Positions 50,826 through 59,625 of a stretch of DNA of 64,000 nucleotides are shown piece after piece. Location: NCBI RefSeq assembly GCF_020165855.1, contig NZ_JAIUFY010000005.1, positions 922,087 through 986,086 of the forward strand, read 5' to 3'. Under the pieces are notes generated by a model. The model made no database searches and was not told where the DNA came from. It saw nothing but the letters and a program-made list of their open reading frames with translations. Position 1 is the stretch's first letter. The number at the start of each line of letters is the position of its first letter. The stretch is from Celeribacter litoreus. GTDB lineage: Bacteria > Pseudomonadota > Alphaproteobacteria > Rhodobacterales > Rhodobacteraceae. Both the position numbers and the translations under genes were made by a program.

Positions 50826-52121
50826 ATGAAGAACGCACTTCGTGCGGCGACTGCGCTTGCGCTCGTTACGGGGGCAGCTCAGGCTGATACCATCACCATC
50901 GCAACAGTGAACAACGGGGACATGATCCGCATGCAGGGTCTGACCGAGGACTTCACTGCAAAAACCGGCCATGAGGTCGAGTGGGTGACTCTCGAAGAAA
51001 ACGTCCTGCGTCAGCGCGTGACGACCGACATCACCACCAAAGGTGGCCAGTTCGACATTATGACCATCGGCATGTACGAAACCCCGATTTGGGGTGCGAA
51101 CGGCTGGCTCGTGCCGCTCGATGATCTGTCCGCCGAATACGACGTCGACGACATTCTGCCCGCCATGCGCGGCGGTCTGTCCCACGACGGCACGCTCTAT
51201 GCGGCACCGTTCTACGGCGAAAGCTCCATGATCATGTATCGCACCGACCTGTTCGAAGCTGCTGGGGTCGAAATGCCGGATAGCCCGACGTGGGAATTCA
51301 TTCGCGATGCCGCTGCAAAGATCACGGATCGTGACAACGAAATCTACGGCATCTGTTTGCGCGGCAAGGCCGGTTGGGGTGAGGGTGGTGCATTCATCAC
51401 CGCGATGTCCAACTCCTTCGGCGCACGCTGGTTCGACGAAGACTGGAACGCCCAGTTTGATACGGCAGCTTGGAATGACACGCTGACGTTCTTTAATGAC
51501 ATGATGCAGGAATCCGGCCCCGCTGGTTTCTCCACCAACGGTTTCAACGAAAACCTGTCGCTCTTCCAGCAAGGCAAGTGTGGCATGTGGATCGACGCGA
51601 CCGTGGCTGCGTCCTTCGTGACCAACCCGAACGACTCCGAAGTCGCTGACAAAGTCGGCTTTGCCCTCGCGCCGCACAAAGACGGCATCGAGAAAAACGG
51701 CAACTGGCTCTGGGCGTGGGCGCTCGGTATTCCGGCAGGTACGCAGAACGTCGATGCTGCCAAGCAGTTCATCGAATGGGCGACCTCGAAAGACTACATC
51801 GAGCTCGTTGCCTCCAAAGAAGGTTGGGCAAACGTGCCTCCGGGAGCGCGCACCTCGCTCTACGAGAACCCGAACTATATGGAAGTTCCGTTTGCCAAGA
51901 TGACTCTGGACTCGATCCTGTCGGCTGACCCGAACAACCCGACCGTTGATCCGGTTCCGTATGTCGGTGTTCAGTTTGCCGCAATCCCGGAGTTTGCAGG
52001 CATCGCGACCGAAGTCAGCCAAGAGTTCTCCGCTGTCTACGCCGGTCAGCAGTCCGTTGAGGAAGCTCTGGAAAAAGCCCAGGCGATCACAACCGACGCT
52101 ATGGAAGCCGCTGGCTACTAA
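50826..52121 (+). CDS. smoE: Sorbitol/mannitol ABC transporter binding protein
   Basis: 431 aa. Signal peptide at residues 1-19 (ending GAAQA-D), type II binding fold with family motifs YETPIWGANGWLVPLDDL, YAAPFYGESSMIMYR and QQGKCGMWIDATV. It belongs to the polyol (SmoE/MtlE) group. ATG 50826 is preferred over 50820 because of AGGAG spacing. A strong hairpin follows the stop, which usually raises the binding-protein mRNA relative to the permease genes. Confidence 0.92.
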   Translation: MKNALRAATALALVTGAAQADTITIATVNNGDMIRMQGLTEDFTAKTGHEVEWVTLEENVLRQRVTTDITTKGGQFDIMTIGMYETPIWGANGWLVPLDDLSAEYDVDDILPAMRGGLSHDGTLYAAPFYGESSMIMYRTDLFEAAGVEMPDSPTWEFIRDAAAKITDRDNEIYGICLRGKAGWGEGGAFITAMSNSFGARWFDEDWNAQFDTAAWNDTLTFFNDMMQESGPAGFSTNGFNENLSLFQQGKCGMWIDATVAASFVTNPNDSEVADKVGFALAPHKDGIEKNGNWLWAWALGIPAGTQNVDAAKQFIEWATSKDYIELVASKEGWANVPPGARTSLYENPNYMEVPFAKMTLDSILSADPNNPTVDPVPYVGVQFAAIPEFAGIATEVSQEFSAVYAGQQSVEEALEKAQAITTDAMEAAGY

Positions 52122-52135
52122 GCAACCTCCCAACG

Positions 52136-52163
52136 CGAAGGGCGGTTATCCGACCGCCCTTCG
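52136..52163 (+). promoter_or_regulatory. Intercistronic hairpin between smoE and smoF
   Basis: CGAAGGGCGGT (52136-52146) and ACCGCCCTTCG (52153-52163): an 11-bp perfect stem with a 6-nt loop, 14 nt after the smoE stop. A short T-rich tail (TTGTT) follows, so partial termination or 3' mRNA protection is likely. Confidence 0.6.
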
Positions 52164-52238
52164 TTGTTCAGGGGCACCCTATCGACTGTTTCATCCGACC
52201 AGAGGCGGCCCGACCGTCCGTAGGAAAAGGTGTTTCCA

Positions 52239-53105
52239 ATGGCTACCCAACATTCCCGATCCGCCGCGCGTCTCATGATGGCGCCCGCAGTTATCCTCCT
52301 CCTTGGATGGATGCTCGTCCCGCTCACCATGACGCTGATCTTCTCGTTCAAGAAATACCTGCCGCTGCGTGGCGGGGATCTTGGATGGGTCGGTTTCGAA
52401 AACTACGCCCGATTTGTGTCCTCTAGCGCCTTCTGGCCCGCGGTTTCCGCGACGCTGATTATCGTCGGTGGCGTGCTCGTGATCACCCTCGTGTTCGGTG
52501 TTCTGCTTGCGATCCTTCTGGATCAGCCGATGTGGGGGCAGGGGATTGTCCGTATCCTCGTCATCGCGCCGTTCTTCGTCATGCCGACGGTGTCCGCGCT
52601 CGTGTGGAAGAACATCTTCATGGATCCTGTGAACGGTCTGTTTGCACACCTCTGGAAATTCTTTGGCGCAGAGCCGCTCGAATGGCTCAGTCAGGCGTCG
52701 CTTCAGTCGATCATCTTGATCGTGAGCTGGCAGTGGCTCCCCTTTGCAACCCTTATTCTTCTGACCGCGATCCAGTCGCTCGACAGTGAGCAACTCGAGG
52801 CGGCGGAGATGGACGGTGCCCCTGTGCTCAAGCGCTTCTGGTTCATCGTTCTGCCGCACCTGAGCCGCGCAATGACTGTGGTTCTGCTCATCCAAACGAT
52901 CTTCCTCTTGGGGATTTTCGCAGAGATTTTCGTGACCACCCAAGGCGCCTTCGGCACCCGCACGCTGACTTATCTCATCTATCAGCGCGTGCTCGAAAGC
53001 CAGAACGTCGGTCTCGGCTCCGCCGGTGGTGTCTACGCCATCATCCTCGCCAATATCGTTGCCATCTTCCTGATGCGCATTGTCGGCAAAAACCTGGACG
53101 CTTGA
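52239..53105 (+). CDS. smoF: Polyol ABC transporter permease, MalF-like
   Basis: 288 aa, six helices. The EAA loop that contacts the ATPase reads EAAEMDGAPVLKRFWFIVLPHL in part. ATG 52239 lies about 8 nt after AGGAAAAGG; a GTG at 52230 overlaps that site and is less likely. Pairs with SmoG. The gene is followed after 12 bp by smoG. Confidence 0.92.
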   Translation: MATQHSRSAARLMMAPAVILLLGWMLVPLTMTLIFSFKKYLPLRGGDLGWVGFENYARFVSSSAFWPAVSATLIIVGGVLVITLVFGVLLAILLDQPMWGQGIVRILVIAPFFVMPTVSALVWKNIFMDPVNGLFAHLWKFFGAEPLEWLSQASLQSIILIVSWQWLPFATLILLTAIQSLDSEQLEAAEMDGAPVLKRFWFIVLPHLSRAMTVVLLIQTIFLLGIFAEIFVTTQGAFGTRTLTYLIYQRVLESQNVGLGSAGGVYAIILANIVAIFLMRIVGKNLDA

Positions 53106-53117
53106 GGGGAAAGACAC

Positions 53118-53948
53118 ATGGCACGATCTGTTACAAACCAACGCAAAGCGCTCAATACAGCCCTCGCATGGGCTGTGGGCCTCCTGATCTTCTTTCCGAT
53201 CCTCTGGACGATCCTCACGAGCTTCAAGACCGAGGCGCAGGCCATCGCGAGCCCGCCGATCTTTCTGAACTTCGACTGGACGCTCGAAAACTACGCCGTC
53301 GTGCAGGAGCGCTCCAACTACATGCGCTTCCTCTGGAACTCGGTCATCATTGCGGGCGGCTCCACGCTCCTCGGTGTGATCATCGCGGTGCCCGCCGCAT
53401 GGTCGATGGCCTTCGTGCCCTCGCGGCGGACCAAAGACATCCTGATGTGGATGCTCTCGACCAAGATGCTTCCTGCCGTGGGCGTGCTCTACCCGATCTA
53501 CCTGATCTTCATCCGCCTCGGCATCCTCGATACCCGTATCGGTCTGGTCGTCGTGATCATGCTGATCAACCTGCCGATCATCGTCTGGATGCTCTACACC
53601 TACTTCAAGGAAATCCCCGGTGAAATCCTCGAAGCGGCGCGGATGGACGGTGCTACGCTCAAGGAAGAGATCATTTATGTGCTCACGCCGATGGCTGTGC
53701 CCGGGATCGCATCCACCATCCTGCTCAACATCATTCTTGCGTGGAACGAAGCCTTCTGGACCCTCAACCTGACGGCGGCAAAAGCAGCCCCTCTGACGGC
53801 CTTCATCGCCAGCTATTCGAGCCCCGAAGGCCTCTTCTACGCGAAACTCTCGGCGGCCTCCACGATGGCCATCGCTCCAATCCTCATCCTCGGCTGGTTC
53901 AGCCAGAAACAACTCGTGCGCGGACTGACGTTCGGCGCAGTGAAGTAA
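53118..53948 (+). CDS. smoG: Polyol ABC transporter permease, MalG-like
   Basis: 276 aa, six helices. The EAA motif is EAARMDGATLKEEIIYVLTP, and the N-terminal FFPILWTILTSFKTEAQA is typical of MalG-type subunits. AGGGGAAAGAC precedes the ATG. Long antisense frames over this gene are composition artefacts of its hydrophobic codons. Confidence 0.92.
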   Translation: MARSVTNQRKALNTALAWAVGLLIFFPILWTILTSFKTEAQAIASPPIFLNFDWTLENYAVVQERSNYMRFLWNSVIIAGGSTLLGVIIAVPAAWSMAFVPSRRTKDILMWMLSTKMLPAVGVLYPIYLIFIRLGILDTRIGLVVVIMLINLPIIVWMLYTYFKEIPGEILEAARMDGATLKEEIIYVLTPMAVPGIASTILLNIILAWNEAFWTLNLTAAKAAPLTAFIASYSSPEGLFYAKLSAASTMAIAPILILGWFSQKQLVRGLTFGAVK

Positions 53949-53972
53949 ACCAGCGAATTAAGGACAAGACAC

Positions 53973-54977
53973 ATGGGACGTATCACCCTCGACAAAGTCA
54001 CCAAGCGCTTCGGCGACGTAGAAGTCATCCCGCCGCTGGATCTCACCATTGATGATGGCGAATTCACGGTCTTCGTTGGCCCTTCCGGCTGCGGTAAATC
54101 CACGCTTCTGCGCCTGATTGCGGGTCTCGAAGATGTCAGTTCCGGCCAGATCCGGATCGACCGTGAGGACGCCACGAATGTGCCACCCGCAAAACGCGGT
54201 TTGGCGATGGTGTTCCAGAGCTACGCGCTCTACCCCCACATGTCCGTGCGCAAAAACATCGCGTTCCCGCTGCGGATGGCGAAAATGGATCAGGCCGAGA
54301 TCAACAAGCGTGTTGAAGGCGCGGCTGCGGTTTTGAACCTCACGGACTACCTCGACCGGCGCCCCGGTCAGCTCTCCGGTGGTCAGCGTCAGCGTGTCGC
54401 AATCGGCCGTGCGATCGTCCGTGAACCTGCGGCGTTCCTCTTTGATGAGCCGCTGTCGAACCTCGACGCGGCGCTGCGTGTGGGGATGCGTCTCGAAATC
54501 TCCGAGCTGCACAAACGCCTTGAGACCACGATGATCTACGTGACGCACGATCAGGTCGAAGCCATGACCATGGCGGACAAGATCGTTGTGCTCCGCAAAG
54601 GCAATATCGAACAGGTCGGCTCTCCGCTCGAACTCTACCAAACGCCGCGCAACACCTTTGTGGCGGGTTTCATCGGTAGTCCGAAAATGAACCTGATCGA
54701 GGGCCCCGAGGCTGCGAAGTATGACGCGCATACGATTGGCATCCGTCCGGAGCATATCAAAGCGTCTGCCGAGGCCGGTGCATGGGAAGGACGCGTGGGT
54801 GTGTCCGAGCACCTCGGCTCCGACACTTTCCTACATATCCATGACACGGGATTGGGTGAGGCCATCACCGTCCGGATGAACGGCGAAGTGGATTTCAAAT
54901 ACGGCGATCGCATCTTCCTCACTCCGCGTGCCGACGTCATCCACCGGTTCGACGACCAAGGTCTCCGGATCGCCTGA
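53973..54977 (+). CDS. smoK: Polyol ABC transporter ATPase (UgpC/MalK type)
   Basis: 334 aa. Walker A GPSGCGKS, signature LSGGQRQR, Walker [14 protein letters not shown], switch His in [13 protein letters not shown]-terminal OB-fold regulatory domain occupies about 235-334. Completes the SmoEFGK importer; 24 bp after smoG. Confidence 0.93.
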   Translation: MGRITLDKVTKRFGDVEVIPPLDLTIDDGEFTVFVGPSGCGKSTLLRLIAGLEDVSSGQIRIDREDATNVPPAKRGLAMVFQSYALYPHMSVRKNIAFPLRMAKMDQAEINKRVEGAAAVLNLTDYLDRRPGQLSGGQRQRVAIGRAIVREPAAFLFDEPLSNLDAALRVGMRLEISELHKRLETTMIYVTHDQVEAMTMADKIVVLRKGNIEQVGSPLELYQTPRNTFVAGFIGSPKMNLIEGPEAAKYDAHTIGIRPEHIKASAEAGAWEGRVGVSEHLGSDTFLHIHDTGLGEAITVRMNGEVDFKYGDRIFLTPRADVIHRFDDQGLRIA

Positions 54978-54984
54978 TCTTTTC

Positions 54985-55009
54985 CCGCGCGACGCTTCGG
55001 TGCGCGCGG
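54985..55009 (+). promoter_or_regulatory. UUCG-capped hairpin between smoK and mtlK
   Basis: CCGCGCG (54985-54991) pairs with CGCGCGG (55003-55009). Inside, CGC and GTG close a C-TTCG-G tetraloop with one bulged A. This very stable structure lies 8 nt after the smoK stop and may tune mtlK expression. Confidence 0.5.
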
Positions 55010-55094
55010 ATTTCGAACTGTTCGCCGCCCGTCACCCAACGAACGGGCGCGGCACCAGAGCATCGAACATGCTGCATCTCAAAGGACGACCGCG

Positions 55095-56561
55095 ATGAAA
55101 CTGTGCAACGCGACATTGGATCAATTGCCCGAGGGCGTAGAGCGCCCGCGTTACGACCGGAGCCATCTCACGCCCGGGATCGTTCACATCGGATTGGGCA
55201 ATTTTCACCGAGCGCACCAGAGCTGGTATCTCCATCGTTTGATGCAGCAGGGGCTTGCCCATGATTGGGCCATCATCGGCGCTGGCGTGCGCCCCTATGA
55301 TGCGGCCATGCGTGAAAAACTCATCGCTCAGGACTGCATGACCACCCTTATTGAGCTGGACCCGAGCGGTTCGTCGGTGGAGGTCGTTGGTTCCATGATC
55401 GACTATTTGCCGATCGAGGAGGGCAATGGCGCTCTGATCGAACGTATGGCGCAGCCGGACATCCGCATCGTCGCGCTGACCGTGACCGAGGGCGGGTATT
55501 TCATTGATCCCGCGACCAAAGGGTTCGACGCCAGCCATCCTGATATTGTGCATGATGCGGAGAACATGTTCACGCCGCGCACTGCGTTCGGGGCCATTGT
55601 TGCGGCTCTTAAACTGCGCCGTGATCGTGGCGTGGGTCCGTTCACCGGTCAGTGTTGTGACAACCTCCAAAACAATGGCGCAATTTTGCGTCAGACCGTC
55701 GTGTCGCTCGCGCGACTGTCCGATCCGGAGCTTGCCGACTGGATCGAAGAGAACTGCAGCTTCCCGAACGCGATGGTCGACTGCATCGTGCCCGCGACGG
55801 GGGAGAAGGAACTCAAGCTTGCCGCCGAGACAGGCATCGAAGACCTCGTGCCCGTCACACACGAGAACTTCCGCCAGTGGGTCATCGAAGATGATTTCTG
55901 CGCGGGACGTCCGGACTGGGACAAAGCGGGCGCGACGTTCTCCGACGATGTGCACAGCTACGAGACGATGAAAATTCGCATTCTCAACGGCGGGCATCAA
56001 GTGATCTCCGACCCGGGTGAAATCCTGTCCGTGGCGCATATTTCCGAGTGCATGGCGCATGAGAAAATCGCGGCGTTGTTCCGGAAGGTCGAGACCGAAG
56101 AGATTGTGCCGCATGTCCACGCCGTGCCTGGTATGACGCCCGAGGACTATGTGGCCTTGATCGAGCGCCGGTTCTCCAACCCGATGATCGTCGACACGAC
56201 CCGCCGCGTGGCGTTTGATGGGTCGTCCCGTCACTCCGGCTTTCTCATCCCGTCGATCCGCGAGGGCCTTGCCAAAGGCACGCCGATTGAAGGACTCGCC
56301 CTCGTGGAAGCGTCTTGGGCGCGAATGTGTGAGGGCGCGCGGGAGGACGGTACCGAGATTTTGCCGAATGATCCGTTCTGGGATCTGCTCACCGAGACCG
56401 CGAAACGCGCCAAAGACGATCCGTCTGCATGGCTCGGCATGACGCAGTTCTATGGCGATCTCGGGCAGGAGCCACGCTTTGCAGAAGCGTTCGACAAGTA
56501 TCTGCGCCTGATTTGGGCCGAGGGCATGGCGGCGGCTATCGACGCATACGTCGCCAGTTAA
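55095..56561 (+). CDS. mtlK: Mannitol 2-dehydrogenase (polyol dehydrogenase)
   Basis: 488 aa, long-chain polyol dehydrogenase family, NAD-dependent, oxidising mannitol to fructose (also arabitol or sorbitol in Rhodobacter MtlK). Motifs: IVHIGLGNFHRAHQ (cofactor-binding start), TVTEGGYFID, KIRILNGGHQ with the catalytic Lys/Asn region, and DTTRRVAFDGSSRHSGF in part. A separate sorbitol dehydrogenase gene (smoS), which accompanies this operon in Rhodobacter, is absent here. ATG follows AAAGGACG. Ends before a strong terminator. Confidence 0.93.
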   Translation: MKLCNATLDQLPEGVERPRYDRSHLTPGIVHIGLGNFHRAHQSWYLHRLMQQGLAHDWAIIGAGVRPYDAAMREKLIAQDCMTTLIELDPSGSSVEVVGSMIDYLPIEEGNGALIERMAQPDIRIVALTVTEGGYFIDPATKGFDASHPDIVHDAENMFTPRTAFGAIVAALKLRRDRGVGPFTGQCCDNLQNNGAILRQTVVSLARLSDPELADWIEENCSFPNAMVDCIVPATGEKELKLAAETGIEDLVPVTHENFRQWVIEDDFCAGRPDWDKAGATFSDDVHSYETMKIRILNGGHQVISDPGEILSVAHISECMAHEKIAALFRKVETEEIVPHVHAVPGMTPEDYVALIERRFSNPMIVDTTRRVAFDGSSRHSGFLIPSIREGLAKGTPIEGLALVEASWARMCEGAREDGTEILPNDPFWDLLTETAKRAKDDPSAWLGMTQFYGDLGQEPRFAEAFDKYLRLIWAEGMAAAIDAYVAS

Positions 56562-56609
56562 CCAACAAAACCTCCAGTCGGCGGTGGTCGTTCCTTCATC
56601 GCCAACAAG

Positions 56610-56639
56610 AAACGGGCCTCTCGATTGAGAGGCCCGTTT
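56610..56639. terminator. Bidirectional terminator between mtlK and the Gts-type ATPase gene
   Basis: AAACGGGCCTCTC (56610-56622) and GAGAGGCCCGTTT (56627-56639): a perfect 13-bp stem with the 4-nt loop GATT and T/A runs on both sides. It lies between two convergent operons. Confidence 0.88.
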
Positions 56640-56661
56640 TATGTGTCGCAATAGTAGCGGC

Positions 56662-57759
56662 TCAGTTGAGCCGCTCACCTGTGTCAGGTGCAAAGTAGGA
56701 GACTTTCGAGAGATCGAACGCCAGCTTGAGCGCCTCGCCCGGATGCGCGGAGGTCTCCGCGTGTAGACGCGCCGTGACGTTTCTCCCGCCGAGGTGCGAG
56801 ACGACATAGGTGTCTGCGCCTGCGTGCTCGACCATATCGACTAGGCATTCTGCCTCTTGCACATCCTCACCCGCGCGGAAGCCTGCCTCAGCGATGTCCT
56901 CGGGACGCACGCCAATAATCACATTTTCCGGCAGGCTCTCGGTGTGGTGGTCGTGCAGGGTGATAATCTCGCCACCGGCGCGCTCGATCTCGATGAGCAT
57001 GCCTGTCCCGTTCCGCTTGGTTTTCGCGGGGATGAGGTTCATCGCAGGGCTGCCCATGAAGTCGGCCACAAACAGGTTGGCCGGACGGTTGTAGATCTCC
57101 GACGGGCTCCCGATCTGTTGCACGATGCCGCCTTTGAGCACGACGATCTTGGTTGCGAGAGTCATCGCCTCGATCTGGTCGTGGGTCACATAGACCATGG
57201 TGGCGCCGAGGTTGTGGTGCAGCTTCTTGATCTCTGCCCGCATCTCCACGCGCAGTTTCGCATCGAGGTTCGAGAGCGGCTCGTCGAAGAGGAACAGTTT
57301 CGGATCACGGACGAGCGCACGTCCCATCGCCACGCGCTGCCGCTGACCACCGGAGAGCTGACCGGGACGGCGGTTCAGGTAGTCGGTGATCTGGAGCTGA
57401 TGGGCGACCTCCTTGAGTTTGCGGTCCTGTGTCTCCTGATCGACCCCGCGCACTTTCATGCCGAAGGTGATGTTCTTCGCCACCGACATGGTCGGGTAAA
57501 GGGCGTAGGACTGGAAGACCATCGCGATGTCGCGGTCTTTGGGGCTGACATGCGTCATGTCCTTGCCGCCGATTGCGATGGAACCGGAGGTGATCGGCTC
57601 CAAACCCGCAATGCAGTTCAGCAGCGTGGATTTACCGCAGCCCGAAGGACCGACGAGGACGAGAAAATCACCCGGCTCGATGGCGACGTTGATGTCTTTG
57701 AGGATCTCAACGGTGCCGTAGCTTTTATAGAGGTTTTTGATATCGAGGATCGGTGCCAT
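56662..57759 (-). CDS. Sugar ABC transporter ATPase (UgpC/MsmK type)
   Basis: 365 aa. Walker A GPSGCGKS, signature LSGGQRQR, Walker [14 protein letters not shown], switch His in YVTHDQIEAMT, and a C-terminal OB domain. The open frame extends far upstream only because of composition; ATG 57759 starts the conserved protein (MAPILDIKNLYKSYG). Last gene of the minus-strand Gts-type operon, 5 bp after the second permease gene. Confidence 0.93.
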   Translation of the reverse strand: MAPILDIKNLYKSYGTVEILKDINVAIEPGDFLVLVGPSGCGKSTLLNCIAGLEPITSGSIAIGGKDMTHVSPKDRDIAMVFQSYALYPTMSVAKNITFGMKVRGVDQETQDRKLKEVAHQLQITDYLNRRPGQLSGGQRQRVAMGRALVRDPKLFLFDEPLSNLDAKLRVEMRAEIKKLHHNLGATMVYVTHDQIEAMTLATKIVVLKGGIVQQIGSPSEIYNRPANLFVADFMGSPAMNLIPAKTKRNGTGMLIEIERAGGEIITLHDHHTESLPENVIIGVRPEDIAEAGFRAGEDVQEAECLVDMVEHAGADTYVVSHLGGRNVTARLHAETSAHPGEALKLAFDLSKVSYFAPDTGERLN

Positions 57760-57764
57760 GAGAC

Positions 57765-58652
57765 TTATCCTTTGACAGACCCGGCGGTGAGACCGCGGAT
57801 GAAGTATTTGCCAGCGACGACATAAACGAGGAGGGTCGGGAGCGCGGCGATGATCGCTGCGGCCATGTCCACGTTGTATTCTTTGACGCCGGTGGTGGAG
57901 TTGACGATGTTGTTGAGCGCAACCGTGACTGGTTGTGTGCCCGCCTGACTGAACGAAACGCCGAAGAGGAAGTCGTTCCAGATCTGCGTGAACTGCCAGA
58001 TGATGGTCACAACGATGATCGGCAGGGAAAGCGGCAGGAAGATCGACCAGAAGATCCGGAAGAAGCCCGCGCCATCCACTTTCGCCGCTTTCACCAGTTC
58101 TGCGGGGATCGTGACGTAGTAGTTGCGGAAGAACAGTGTCGTGAAGCCGAGGCCGTAGATCACGTGCACGAAGATCAGTCCGGGAATGGTGCCAGCGATC
58201 CCGAGGAGGCCGAGCATGCGTGCCATCGGTAGCAGGACGACCTGGAACGGGATGAAGCATCCAAAGAGCAAAAGCGAGAAGACGAAGTTCGCGCCTTTGA
58301 ATTTCCACTGGGCAATCACGTAGCCGTTCATCGCGCCGAGGATCGTGGAGATCGCGACGGCGGGGATGGCGAGGATCACGGAGTTCCAGAAGTATGGGCG
58401 CAGGCCCTCACATTGGATGCCGGTGCAGGCGCCGGACCACGCGGTGCGCCACGCTTCGAACGTAACCTCGCGGGGCAGGGCAACGAGCGATCCTGTGCGG
58501 ATTTCTTCAAGGCTTTTCAAAGATGTGGTCAACATCACGAAGAGCGGCATGAGATAAAAGAGCGCAAAGAGCCCGAGGATGAGAAAGAGCCCCCAACGCA
58601 GGACGATGACGCCCGGGCTGCGGCTGTTTGTGTGAAGGGCCGTATCAGTCAT
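57765..58652 (-). CDS. Sugar ABC transporter permease, MalG-like
   Basis: 295 aa, six helices. EAA-loop region AELVKAAKVDGAGFFRIFWSIFLP in part, N-terminal FYLMPLFVMLTTSLKSLEEI. The large loop with GACTGIQCEGLRPYFWNS is typical of glucose-type (GtsC) subunits. It overlaps the first permease gene by 8 bp. Confidence 0.92.
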   Translation of the reverse strand: MTDTALHTNSRSPGVIVLRWGLFLILGLFALFYLMPLFVMLTTSLKSLEEIRTGSLVALPREVTFEAWRTAWSGACTGIQCEGLRPYFWNSVILAIPAVAISTILGAMNGYVIAQWKFKGANFVFSLLLFGCFIPFQVVLLPMARMLGLLGIAGTIPGLIFVHVIYGLGFTTLFFRNYYVTIPAELVKAAKVDGAGFFRIFWSIFLPLSLPIIVVTIIWQFTQIWNDFLFGVSFSQAGTQPVTVALNNIVNSTTGVKEYNVDMAAAIIAALPTLLVYVVAGKYFIRGLTAGSVKG

Positions 58653-59517
58653 GTTTCGCCCTCAATTCGGAGTAAAGGTAAGGCACGATGATCGCAAAGA
58701 CGACGGCCATCATGACCATGGCGGAAGAGGCCGCCTGTCCGATGTCGCCACGCGAGAAGGCCATCGCGTACATGTAGGTTGCGGGTAGATCGGTCGCATA
58801 GCCCGGTCCGCCACCAGTGAGTGCGATGACGAGGTCGAAGCTTTTGATGGCGAGGTGGGCGAGCACGATGAACGCCGACAGGAACACGGGGGCCATCGAC
58901 GGAATGATGATCGCCGTATAGATGCGCCAGTTCGGGATGCCATCGACTTGTGCGGCTTTGATGATCTCGCCATCGACGGAGCGCAGACCCGCGAGGAAGA
59001 GTGCCATCACAAAGCCGGAGCTTTGCCAGACGCCTGCGATAACGACAGCGTAGATGGCGCGATCAGGGTTGATCACCCAATCAAAGGTGAAGTTCTCAAA
59101 GCCCCAGTCCTGAACCATTTTTTGCAGGCCGAGACCCGGGTTCATGATCCATTTCCACGCGGTGCCCGTCACGATCATCGAGAGGGCCATCGGGTAGAGG
59201 TAGATCGTGCGCAGAGCGCCTTCGACCCGGATTTTCTGATCGAGCAGGATGGCGAGCATAAGCCCGAGAACCATCGCGGTGGTGATGAAGAGACCGCCGA
59301 AAATCCACAGGTTTGTCAGCGCGGTGTCCCAACGGGGCGAGTCAAACAGTCGCTCGTATTGGATCAGGCCGACGATGTCGTATTTCGGCAGGAGTTTGGA
59401 TCTTGTGAGCGAGACCCAGCCTGTCCAGGCAATGAAGCCGTAGACGAAGACGAGGATCGCAATGAAAGAGGGCGCGAGGACCATCTTTGGTATGTGACGT
59501 TCAAGCCATTCGGTCAT
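58645..59517 (-). CDS. Sugar ABC transporter permease, MalF-like
   Basis: 290 aa, six helices. EAA-loop region GEIIKAAQVDGIPNWRIYTAIIIPS in part, and LYPMALSMIVTGTAWKWIMNPGLGLQ is characteristic of GtsB-like glucose permeases. ATG 59517 follows AGGGATAAGAAC. A start at 59544 would add 9 residues and is less well supported. Confidence 0.9.
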   Translation of the reverse strand: MTEWLERHIPKMVLAPSFIAILVFVYGFIAWTGWVSLTRSKLLPKYDIVGLIQYERLFDSPRWDTALTNLWIFGGLFITTAMVLGLMLAILLDQKIRVEGALRTIYLYPMALSMIVTGTAWKWIMNPGLGLQKMVQDWGFENFTFDWVINPDRAIYAVVIAGVWQSSGFVMALFLAGLRSVDGEIIKAAQVDGIPNWRIYTAIIIPSMAPVFLSAFIVLAHLAIKSFDLVIALTGGGPGYATDLPATYMYAMAFSRGDIGQAASSAMVMMAVVFAIIVPYLYSELRAKHD

Positions 59518-59582
59518 TGTTCTTATCCCTGAATGGGGTGACATGATGACTGCCGCGTCCGATGGGGCGGCGCATAAGTAAA

Positions 59583-59616
59583 CGAACCCCGCAACCTGAA
59601 AAGGCCGCGGGGTTCG
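59583..59616 (-). promoter_or_regulatory. Intercistronic hairpin after the sugar-binding protein gene
   Basis: CGAACCCCGC (59583-59592) and GCGGGGTTCG (59607-59616): a 10-bp perfect stem with a 14-nt loop, 9 nt after the binding-protein stop on the minus strand. It has the same position and likely role as the hairpin after smoE. Confidence 0.55.
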
Positions 59617-59625
59617 CTGGGGGGA

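Noticed and set aside
52191-53912. 573-residue open frame on the minus strand over smoF and smoG
   Set aside because: Its translation is almost only Asp, Glu, His and Arg, the mirror of hydrophobic codons. It lies antisense to two clear permease genes and has no family features.
55032-56807. 591-residue open frame on the minus strand over mtlK
   Set aside because: Antisense to a well-conserved dehydrogenase, Arg/His-rich, no recognisable domain; caused by GC-rich third positions.
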